Assembly (NCBI GenBank): GCA_031260885.1
Contig: JAISKP010000213.1
Coordinates: forward strand, 1 to 39,803
DNA from: Eubacteriales Family XIII. Incertae Sedis bacterium
Lineage (GTDB): Bacteria > Bacillota > Clostridia > Peptostreptococcales > Anaerovoracaceae
Reading direction: 5' to 3'
DNA length: 39,803 nucleotides
Shown here: positions 7,831 through 16,000 of the stretch, piece after piece
Position numbering within the stretch: the first letter of the stretch is position 1
Layout of the letters: the number at the start of each line of letters is the position of its first letter
Made by a program: the position numbers and the translations under genes
The notes under the pieces: generated by a model
Told to the model about the DNA's origin: nothing
What the model saw: the letters and a program-made list of their open reading frames with translations, nothing else
The model's database searches: none

Positions 7831-10800
7831 ATGCAAAGTGTGAAGAACAGAGGGAAGAATCGGATCATCTCGATCCTGACAGTCGCGATGCTCCTGATGT
7901 GCCTTTTCCCGGCAGCGGCGTTTGCGGACGACAAGGCGACGATTACGGTCGGAAACCCGATCGTTGCGGCACCCGCAGAAGGGTATGAGCCGGGCGCTAC
8001 TTTCCGGGTACCGGTGACGTTAGCAGACAATCCGGGGTTTGCCACGGTAGGTTTTGATTTAAGATATGATACGGATGCGCTGGAAGTGACCGGGTTCGAT
8101 ACTTCTGCAGGCACACTGCTTAATGATGCTAACCTTATTCAGCCAAATCCTGCAATAGGTGCAATAACCGGTATGTATATTCTCGCAAATAAATTGGGAG
8201 ACGGCATATTGTTTTATGCCGACTTTAAAGTTAAAGATGATGCTGTTGGGGACGCTTATGAGATCGGTATCGGTCGGATAAGCGAAGCTCCTCTCAATTT
8301 CGCGTCTTTATCGGGTACAGCGATTCCTACTGATTTTGTGCCCACCACCATCACTGTAAAAGGCGAAGCGCCTCCTGCAACCGATCCCGCGCAGATCAGC
8401 TTGGGAAGCATCGCGGCTACCGAGTCGGGCGAAGAATTCACGGTCTCCGCGACGATCGCTGACAACCCGGGCTTTATAGGTGCGAGCTTCACACTTGGAT
8501 ACGATACGACAGCGCTTGAGATCGTGTCTGTAACTGCGGACGGCGGTCTGTTTGCCAGCGGTCTGATTTGGGGATCTGCTGCACCGGGTAGTGTGACCTT
8601 TCTCAATGATGGTCTTACTGCGAACATAACGGACAACGGAAAGTTGTTTGATGTCACCTTTAAAGTCAAAACCGACGCGACGCCGGGATCTTATCCGATT
8701 ACAATCGGCTTGAAAGACGGCACTGCCAATAACTTCGCGAATTGGGAAGCGGAGACCGTAGGTGTGGAATTCACCGGCACATCCGTGACGGTGTCGGCTC
8801 CTGTGCCTCCCGCACAGGTCACTCTTGGAAGTGCTCCGGCTACCGACTTAGGCGCAGAATTCACGGTTTCCGCGACGGTCGCCGACAACCCGGGATTTAC
8901 AGGTGCGAGCTTCACGCTTGGTTACGATACGACAGCGCTTGAGATCGTGTCTGTAACTGCGGACGGCGGTCTGTTTGCCGGTGGACTGGTATGGAACGCC
9001 GCGACCAATACGGTGACTTTCTTGAATGCTGAAGGTCTCACAGATGTTACAGGTGACGGAAAGTTGTTCGATGTCACCTTTAAAGTCAAAACAGACGCGA
9101 CGCCGGGATCTTATCCGATTACCATCGGCTTGAAGGACGGAAATGCCAATTACTTCGTGAATTGGGAAGCGAAGACCGTAGGTGTGGAATTCACCGGTAC
9201 GTCCGTGACGGTGAAACCGCCGCTTCCGACCGGTTTGAAATTTGTGATCGGTGATCTCGATGGTTATCTTGGGCAGGACATTGTCGTGCCTGTAAACCTC
9301 GTGGATAATCCGGGCTTTGCTGCAGTTGCCTTCACTGTGGATTTTGACGAGGATATATTCGAACTGAAAGACGCCGATTTTACCGTTTCCGGTTTTACCG
9401 ATGTCACTTTTGTCGGTAGCTTCACAGCGGATGGTTCCGGTTCGGATCTCGGGCTTCCGGATGGTTCTTATGTGATTACACTCGTAAAATTGAATGGGAC
9501 AGATGCAAACATTGATGGAGACGGTCTCCTCTTTAATTTGGTCTTTAAGGTCAAGGCCGGTGCAGATCCTGGGTCGGCTGAGATAAAGCTCATCCAGCAA
9601 GGACCCGTCTCGGGTTGGGTCGGCACTACGCCGGTTACCGGAATTCCCGCGACGATCGTACCCGGCACGGTGGAAGTGCTCGATCTGATCATCCCTACGG
9701 CTGCTGATTTTTCATTCACGCCTACAGCGGCAACCTACAACGGCAGTCAGCACGCAGTCACGGTCACCGCGACAAATGACAATGTAGGTGCCGTCACGGC
9801 GGTCTATTACACGGGAACGGGCGACACCACATATTCAAAGTCAGCGGCTGCGCCGATCGATGCGGGCACTTATACCGTGTCTGTGGATGTCGCAGTAGCC
9901 GCCATTTACGGTCCCTTTGAGGGGCTTGAACTCGGCACATTTACGATCAACAAAGCGGCTGCACCGCCGATCACATATCCGACGGCAAGCGAGATCACCT
10001 ACGGACAGGCGCTGTCGGCAGTCGTGCTGTCGCCTGCTTCGAATGATTATGGTTCCTTCGCCTTTGATTCAAGCATTGATCTGACGGCAACGCCCGATGC
10101 CGGTACATATTCGTATCCGGTCGTCTTCAATACGAACGACGCGACGCTGAAAAACTATGAGGCGATTACGCCGCTGGTGCAGGATGTGTCCGTAACCGTG
10201 AAGAAGGCTTTGGCACCGTTGATCACGTGGCCTACGGCAAGTGCGATCACTTATGGACAGGCGCTGTCCGCAGTTACACTGAGCGGCGGCTCGACTGCGT
10301 ATGGTTCCTTTGATTGGGCCTCAAGTGTCGTTTTGACTACGGTACCCAATGCGGGACCGCATGACTATCCGGTTGTCTTCACGCCGAGTGCCGCAACTGT
10401 GAAAAATTATGAAACCATTACAACTTTGACGGAGGATGTAACCGTGACTGTGAACAAAGCGCCGGCACCGTCGATCACGTGGCCTACGGCAGGCACGATC
10501 AAGGAAGGTAAGGCACTTTCCACCTCCGCGCTGACCGGCGGCTCGACTGCACTGGGTTCCTTCAGTTGGACGAGCGGTACAACCGTACCGCCGCTGGCAG
10601 GCGGATCTTATAGCGTGACCTTCACGCCGAACGCGGATACGATCAACAACTATTTACCGATCACGTCGAACACGAGCAATGTCAGCGTCGCTGTTCGGAA
10701 GGCCGGTGACATGGATGGAGACGGATATGTGACGTCATATGACGTATTGTTACAGCTACAGTATGTGTATGGATATCTTCCGCCGCCGACAGGGCTTGAA

Positions 10801-10893
10801 TTCCTGATCGCGGATATGGACGATGACGGTACTATTACCGTGTTTGATACACTCCTGATTCTCCGGAGGGCAGCAGGCTTGCCGCTGATATAA
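7831..10893 (+). CDS. Scaffoldin: four cohesins, MBG-like repeats and a dockerin
   Basis: A 1020-residue secreted scaffold protein. The signal peptide ends near AFADD (residue 34). Cohesin-type domains lie at ~36-180, ~187-327, ~328-467 and ~468-613, each with the DNPGFxxxxFxLxYDxxxLE signature and a late FxVKxxAxxG strand. Residues ~621-710 resemble a YDG/MBG Ig-like domain. Three MBG-like repeats of ~84 residues follow (712-958), each opening ITxPTAxxIxxGxALS. Residues ~959-1018 form a dockerin (DMDGDGYVTSYDVL; DMDDDGTITVFDTL), with a somewhat longer linker between its halves. The gene has AAGGAGG before its ATG and follows the palindrome promoter. Having both cohesins and a dockerin, it should bind dockerin cargo and itself be held by another cohesin, most simply those of the two membrane-anchored proteins downstream. 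No carbohydrate-binding module was seen. Confidence 0.88.
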   Translation: MQSVKNRGKNRIISILTVAMLLMCLFPAAAFADDKATITVGNPIVAAPAEGYEPGATFRVPVTLADNPGFATVGFDLRYDTDALEVTGFDTSAGTLLNDANLIQPNPAIGAITGMYILANKLGDGILFYADFKVKDDAVGDAYEIGIGRISEAPLNFASLSGTAIPTDFVPTTITVKGEAPPATDPAQISLGSIAATESGEEFTVSATIADNPGFIGASFTLGYDTTALEIVSVTADGGLFASGLIWGSAAPGSVTFLNDGLTANITDNGKLFDVTFKVKTDATPGSYPITIGLKDGTANNFANWEAETVGVEFTGTSVTVSAPVPPAQVTLGSAPATDLGAEFTVSATVADNPGFTGASFTLGYDTTALEIVSVTADGGLFAGGLVWNAATNTVTFLNAEGLTDVTGDGKLFDVTFKVKTDATPGSYPITIGLKDGNANYFVNWEAKTVGVEFTGTSVTVKPPLPTGLKFVIGDLDGYLGQDIVVPVNLVDNPGFAAVAFTVDFDEDIFELKDADFTVSGFTDVTFVGSFTADGSGSDLGLPDGSYVITLVKLNGTDANIDGDGLLFNLVFKVKAGADPGSAEIKLIQQGPVSGWVGTTPVTGIPATIVPGTVEVLDLIIPTAADFSFTPTAATYNGSQHAVTVTATNDNVGAVTAVYYTGTGDTTYSKSAAAPIDAGTYTVSVDVAVAAIYGPFEGLELGTFTINKAAAPPITYPTASEITYGQALSAVVLSPASNDYGSFAFDSSIDLTATPDAGTYSYPVVFNTNDATLKNYEAITPLVQDVSVTVKKALAPLITWPTASAITYGQALSAVTLSGGSTAYGSFDWASSVVLTTVPNAGPHDYPVVFTPSAATVKNYETITTLTEDVTVTVNKAPAPSITWPTAGTIKEGKALSTSALTGGSTALGSFSWTSGTTVPPLAGGSYSVTFTPNADTINNYLPITSNTSNVSVAVRKAGDMDGDGYVTSYDVLLQLQYVYGYLPPPTGLEFLIADMDDDGTITVFDTLLILRRAAGLPLI
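8391..9234 (+). repeat. Tandem duplication of one cohesin-coding unit (period ~420 bases)
   Basis: Cohesins 2 and 3 of the scaffoldin are nearly identical at DNA level, for example the stretches beginning at 8500 and 8923 and those at 8641 and 9061. The offset falls from 423 to 420 through a codon-sized deletion. Cohesins 1 and 4 are much more divergent. This indicates recent unit duplication. Confidence 0.85.
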
Positions 10894-10925
10894 ACAGCTC
10901 AAGCCAAGGAAGAAAACGGTTTTTC

Positions 10926-10961
10926 ATGTTCCTCCCCGGATATATTCCCGGGGAGGAATAT
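10926..10961 (+). promoter_or_regulatory. Stable hairpin in the leader of the first anchored cohesin gene
   Basis: An 11-bp perfect stem (10929-10939 with 10948-10958) closes an 8-base loop and is extended by three more pairs. The right arm contains GGGGAGG, an SD-like sequence followed by an ATG at 10960 and another at 10964. The gene is better started from ATG 10985, whose own GGAGGA (10973-10978) is outside the stem. The hairpin may separate expression of the scaffoldin from that of its anchors. No T-run follows. Confidence 0.5.
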
Positions 10962-10984
10962 GAATGAAAGACGGAGGAACAGAA

Positions 10985-11983
10985 ATGCAGTATTTTAGGA
11001 TAAAAAGGAACGGACTAGTCATCTTGTTGCTTGCACTGATCGTGACAGTAGGGCTTTGCCCGTTGCCTGCATTTGCTGCGCCGCCGGCGACGATTGAACT
11101 TGGAAATATCAGTGGATCACAGACGCCGGGAGACGCGTTTACGGTACCGGTAACGATCGCAGACAACCCGGGCTTTGCGGCGGCGACGCTTGAGTTCACG
11201 TACGATCATAGTGTTTTGGAAGTTGTTTCACTGAGCACGGCAGGAACGCTGCTCGACGCGGCCGAAGATCTCGTGGTCTATGATTTTTCGAAAACGGATG
11301 CAATAGCCTATTTCAACGGCTTAGGTTCCGGCACCGGCACATTGGTAAATATCGCAAGCGATGGTACGTTATTCAACATCACATTCAAAGTCAAATCCGG
11401 CGCAACGACCGGAAACTACAATTATTCAGCCCGGCTTTATCAAGGTCAGGCAAAGAACTTCATCGACAAGGATGGGGGGACGGTAGCCGTCTCCTTCCAA
11501 TCCGGCAGTGTCGGAGTGGATGACGGCACGGACACAGGTTCCGGCGGCACGGGCACAGGTTCCGGCGGCACAGGAACGGGTACCGGCACAGGTGGCTCTG
11601 GAACGGGTACAGGCGGCACAGGAACGGGTACCAGCACAGGTGGCTCTGGAACGGGCACAGGTGGAACGGGCACAGGGACAGGCGGCACAGGTACAGGTAC
11701 AGGTAGCTCCGGAACGGGCACAGGTACAGGTACGGGTAGCACCGGAACGGGTACAGACGGCACAGGCACAGGTGGTACAGGAACCGGAACTCAAGGGCGA
11801 AACATTTCGGATGAGCCGACGCCTCAGGGTGCCGGAGACGGTTCTGGCTTTGATTTCCTCTCTTTGCCCTGGGGATGGATTCTGCTCATTCTTGCCGTAT
11901 TGGCAGGCGGTCTCTTCTTCTTCATCCTATACCGCAGACGCAAAAAAGACTACGACGAAGACGAACATGATGATGCGGCGTGA
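10985..11983 (+). CDS. Membrane-anchored single-cohesin protein with Gly-Thr linker
   Basis: About 332 residues from the ATG at 10985, chosen for GGAGGA six bases upstream; in-frame ATG 10964 is also possible. Signal peptide to about AFAAP (residue 31). One cohesin occupies ~33-170 (DNPGFAAATLEFTYD, LFNITFKVKSGA). Residues ~178-272 are a low-complexity Gly/Thr/Ser linker. A transmembrane helix (WGWILLILAVLAGGLFFFIL) is followed by RRRKK and an acidic tail, so the N-terminal part faces outward. There is no LPXTG motif. The product should hold a dockerin at the cell membrane, probably that of the scaffoldin encoded just upstream. The long linker would span the wall. Confidence 0.85.
   Translation: MQYFRIKRNGLVILLLALIVTVGLCPLPAFAAPPATIELGNISGSQTPGDAFTVPVTIADNPGFAAATLEFTYDHSVLEVVSLSTAGTLLDAAEDLVVYDFSKTDAIAYFNGLGSGTGTLVNIASDGTLFNITFKVKSGATTGNYNYSARLYQGQAKNFIDKDGGTVAVSFQSGSVGVDDGTDTGSGGTGTGSGGTGTGTGTGGSGTGTGGTGTGTSTGGSGTGTGGTGTGTGGTGTGTGSSGTGTGTGTGSTGTGTDGTGTGGTGTGTQGRNISDEPTPQGAGDGSGFDFLSLPWGWILLILAVLAGGLFFFILYRRRKKDYDEDEHDDAA
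11536..11793 (+). repeat. Low-complexity repeat coding for a Gly-Thr linker
   Basis: Repeated GGCACAGGTACAGGT-like units with scattered variants encode GTGTGG and GSGTG runs within the anchored cohesin protein. Such tracts are prone to length change by slippage. Opposite-strand frames are open here only because of the repeat composition. Confidence 0.8.
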
Positions 11984-11991
11984 CACATCTC

Positions 11992-12000
11992 TGATATAAT
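11992..12000 (+). promoter_or_regulatory. Possible extended -10 promoter before the second anchored cohesin gene
   Basis: TGATATAAT gives a perfect -10 hexamer (11995-12000) with the TGn extension. No good -35 is seen. It could supply a separate transcript for the gene at 12056. Confidence 0.35.
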
Positions 12001-12055
12001 TATGTGGTTAGTCTTCCTCTGAAATGATGAACTGGAACGGAACGGATGGAATAAA

Positions 12056-13018
12056 ATGATCTTTACGAACGGACAAAACAAACAGAACCTGATTCGGAAC
12101 GGCACATGGATTCTTGTTTTTGCGGTGATGATCGCCGCCTTCGCTTTTTCGCCGCTTACGGCATTTGCCGATGATGCTGCCAAGATCACAGTCGGCAGCC
12201 AGAGCCAGGAACAGGAAGCCGGAAGTGAGTTTACCGTACCGGTGAACCTTGAAAACAACCCCGGATTTGCCGGAGCGACCTTCGCTGTCAGCTATGACGC
12301 AGAGGCGCTGGAACTCCTCGAAATTGACGGTAAAGACGGCATTCTCAGTTCGTCGCTGTTGGTAAATCTTCCGGAGCATTCTGCAGGATACCTGAGCTTT
12401 TCGAAAAACAATACGGAAAACGGTCTGTTGTTCAATCTGACCTTCAAGGTCAAGGACAGCGCCAAGACCGGCAATTATGATATTGTCGTAAATCTGAAGG
12501 ACAATCTTGAAAAGAATTTTGTGAGTATTGAAGCAAAGGTGGTGCCTGCAACGTTCACCTCCGGTACGGTATCGGTCAAAGCGGCAGCTGAACCGCCGAT
12601 TACGACCACTCCCGGCGGGCAGAATGTCACGGATTCGATTGACGTCAACGCTTCGGGGTCGAGTCAGGCAACGGTAGGGACGCCGATCTTTATAAGCGCC
12701 AAAGAAGGAAGTCTGAACTGGAATGCGGCGCAGTTTGACGGATATTATGATGCGGAAAAGGGCGGCTATGTGCTTACGCCAAAGACGACAGGCAAGGCCG
12801 AGTTGAAGTATACGGATGAAGCCGGAAATGAAAAGTCTCTTGAGGTAGAAATTGGTGATGCGCAGACGCCGCTTATCGCGAGCAATAGCACACATCCCGG
12901 TTGGCTGATTCCGCTGATCATCTGTGCCGCTGTGGTCATTGCGGCGCTGATCGTTTTCTTTATCATAAGGCGTAGGAAAGCCGGGCTTGCAACAGAGAAA
13001 GACGGCACAGAGCAGTAG
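12056..13018 (+). CDS. Second membrane-anchored single-cohesin protein
   Basis: A 320-residue secreted and anchored protein. The signal peptide ends near AFADDA (residue ~37). One cohesin spans ~40-175 (NNPGFAGATFAVSYDAEALELLEI, LFNLTFKVKDSAKTGNY). Residues ~190-275 form a small beta-rich domain resembling bacterial Ig-like group 2 modules. A transmembrane helix (LIPLIICAAVVIAALIVFFII) precedes RRRKAG and a short cytoplasmic tail. It differs from the anchored cohesin at 10985 in having an Ig-like spacer rather than a Gly-Thr linker, so the two may hold different partners or place them at different distances. The ribosome binding site (ATGGAAT) is weak. Confidence 0.83.
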   Translation: MIFTNGQNKQNLIRNGTWILVFAVMIAAFAFSPLTAFADDAAKITVGSQSQEQEAGSEFTVPVNLENNPGFAGATFAVSYDAEALELLEIDGKDGILSSSLLVNLPEHSAGYLSFSKNNTENGLLFNLTFKVKDSAKTGNYDIVVNLKDNLEKNFVSIEAKVVPATFTSGTVSVKAAAEPPITTTPGGQNVTDSIDVNASGSSQATVGTPIFISAKEGSLNWNAAQFDGYYDAEKGGYVLTPKTTGKAELKYTDEAGNEKSLEVEIGDAQTPLIASNSTHPGWLIPLIICAAVVIAALIVFFIIRRRKAGLATEKDGTEQ

Positions 13019-13079
13019 CCGGTCGGAGGAGGAAAAGACCGTACGGCGCTGCAAACCGATGAAAGGCAAGGTGGGATAT

Positions 13080-16000
13080 ATGTTCACAAAGATGTTGCGT
13101 GCGCGGACAATACGCGTTTTTTCCGCTTTTCTGATTGCGGCGATGCTTGTGACCGGTGTGATTCCGATGAGCACGCCGTATCTTGCCTACGCTGCGGAAG
13201 CGGCGGATGAAGAAGGCGTCCCGGATCTTGAAGAACCACCTGCCACCGCACTTCCGGACACGGAAGCGGCGGAAGTTCAAGCTTTGGTAGCAGCACCGGA
13301 TGACGTCACCCCGTTGGCAACGGAATCGGATTTAATCATCCTTCACGGCGGAGAGATTCTTACCACCTCATCCACCGGCACGGGTTCCGATCCGATGCAT
13401 ACACAGGTGAAATATAAGCTCGCCGCTGATGCTGCGGGCGAGATCACGATTACGCCGGATCCGCACAACAACGGCATTACGATCATCGGGAATGGCGCCG
13501 GCAGTGCGCCGAACAACATCACGCTCAACATCGCCAAGGGGATCAATCTCACCATCGAAGATGTTTATCTGCGCACGGCGAACGATGCGTATCTGATTAA
13601 TTTCAACGGAATCCTCGGAAACAGCAATCTCATGGAAAATCAGCTGACGCTGGTGGGGATGAACATCCTCGAAAACGACGTTTCAAACGGTGTGAAAGCG
13701 GTCATTCATGCGGCACCCGCTGTGAGCCTCGAGATCGTCGGCAACGGAGATCTCTATCTGAAGAAAAATACCGCCGGTGCCGGAATCGGCGGAAACGGGG
13801 TGTCCCAAAGCAGCGACACGCCGGAGACGCCGGGTCTGCTGACGATCGGCAGCGGCAATTTCTACCTTTCCGGCAGCGGCAACGGCGCATTGATCGGCAC
13901 GGGCGGCGGCGGTAATCCGGCGGTGCCAAACGACATCACGATCAACGGCGGAAATCTCAATGTGGCGACCGCTTCGGCGGCGGCGGCGATCGGCGGCAGT
14001 GCAAACAGCCCCGGCGGGAATGTATATCTGAACGGCGGCGCGGTCACAGCGACGACGGATGCGCAGGGTTCCGCGATCGGACGAGGCGGCAGTGCAACGC
14101 CGGGCACCGGCGGCGGCCAGCTGACCATCAGCGGCGGCTCCCTTAAGACAGTCGCAACGCAGGGAGCTGTATCCTATTGGGGTGGACTCGCCGGCGTTAC
14201 CGATCTTGTGGTCACAGCATCGGTAATAGATACGGGCAGCACACCCGCAGCCCCCGGACTCCTTGATTTTAATACATCGGATTTGAGCACGCCCGCAAGC
14301 TATTTTTCGGTGCTTGCAAACAATGCGCCGTTCTATCGCGGCGGCTTGCATACTTACGATTACAACGCTGCGGCGACGGGCAATATCTTAAACAGCTGGA
14401 CTGCTGCGTCGGATCCAAAGCTCTACCTTGAACTCCCCAAAAGTACGACGCGCCTGTCCGTGAACGGTGCGGGCTATACGCTTGAATGGCATGAAGGCAG
14501 CGAGACATTTTCATGGATTCCGGGAGATCCGGATGACGGCAGCTTCTGGAACGGGATGACCGACACGACTTGGTATGATGAATCCGCTGCGGAGTTTTGG
14601 CTTCAGGGCGGCGGGCAGCTCGCAGGTCTTGCAGAAATCGTAAACGGTACCGCTGTCGGCATCGATCAGGATGATTTTACGGGAAAGACGATCCATCTGC
14701 TAAATGACATCAATCTCAACAGTCTGCCTTGGACACCGATCGGCGGCGGCGAGACGACGATCACGTTTGAATATACCAGCCCGGTGAATGGCTTTAAGGA
14801 TGCCTCTCTCACAAATGTGATCGACGATGAGAGTTATTCCTTCAATGGGACATTCAACGGAAATGCGAAGGCGATTACAGGGTTCCGTATCGATGCAACG
14901 GATGGGCTGCAGGGATTCTTCGGCTACCTCGGCGAGCAGGGCATTGTGAATAGATTAACGATCAACGGAACGCTCAGGACCACGACCTCGTGGGATGCGG
15001 TCGGCGGACTCGTCGGTTTCAACCGGGGTTTGATCGATCACTGTACGGTTCAGGTGAATGTCCTCGCGACGACTGCTTACAACGTAGGCGGTGTTGCGGG
15101 TTTCAATGACGGACGCACGGGCAACGGCATCATACAATATACCGCCAATCAGGGCAACGTCCACGGTTATGTAAAGGTCGGCGGCATTACGGGACAGAAC
15201 GCCGGATTCATCAAAAGTTGTTACAACGTCGGCAATGTGAACGGGACGAACGCATCTTCCAAAAACGGGGTCGGCGGCATTGCGGGCAGAAACGGCAACA
15301 ACAACACCGCTGTGGAGGTCGGCGTGATCGTCGACAGCTTTGCGATCTGTGAAGTGGGTCGCGACGGCGGGCAGAAATGGGTCGGCGGCATTACCGGCTT
15401 CCAGAACAATCTGTCTCATATCGAAAACAGCTATTTTGCAGGCAGCTTTCCAAACTGGAACAACAACTCCAACAACCCGATAGCCGGCTACACGGACATC
15501 CCGGCGCTCGCTACCGAGGTGAATCTGAACAACTATACGCTCAATACGCTCCAGCATTCCGGGTCCGCAATCGGAGAGATCGGCATCGCCAAGACGATTG
15601 AAGAGATGAAATCTCCCGCGTTTATCGGTCTGCTGAATGGGATTGACGGTGTGGGTCGCGCCTATCTGCCCGATCTTGCGAGTGCGGCAGCGTTGAACGA
15701 CGGATTCCCGATCCTTCGGGGTGTGCATACGGAGGATACGGCGGTTCCTACCGGAGTCCGCATCGTGCAGGATCCGGTTCACGAGACGAACAATCCGGAA
15801 GATCCGGACAGCTACTATTACACGCAAGGTGACAGATTCAATACAAAAGGATTTTTGGCGGTCGCCGACTTCAGCGACGGCACCACGGAAAAGATCAACA
15901 ACATCGAACTGAGCATTCCGGGGATGCTTTCGGATACGGATACAAGCATCACGATTACGGCCGTATACGGGGAATTCTCTGCCTCCAGGAGCTATCCGCT

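Noticed and set aside
7831-10893. A conventional cellulosomal scaffoldin with a cellulose-binding module
   Set aside because: No CBM3-like region is visible; the non-cohesin parts are MBG-like repeats and a dockerin.
11426-11999. Alternative frames of the Gly-Thr linker (Pro/Val-rich or Cys/Thr-rich) and possible CRISPR-like repeats
   Set aside because: The repeats are short and continuous with no spacers, and the plus frame continues a cohesin into a membrane anchor.
12008-13174. A 388-residue minus-strand open frame
   Set aside because: It lies opposite the second anchored cohesin gene, has no family features, and shows composition typical of antisense reading.
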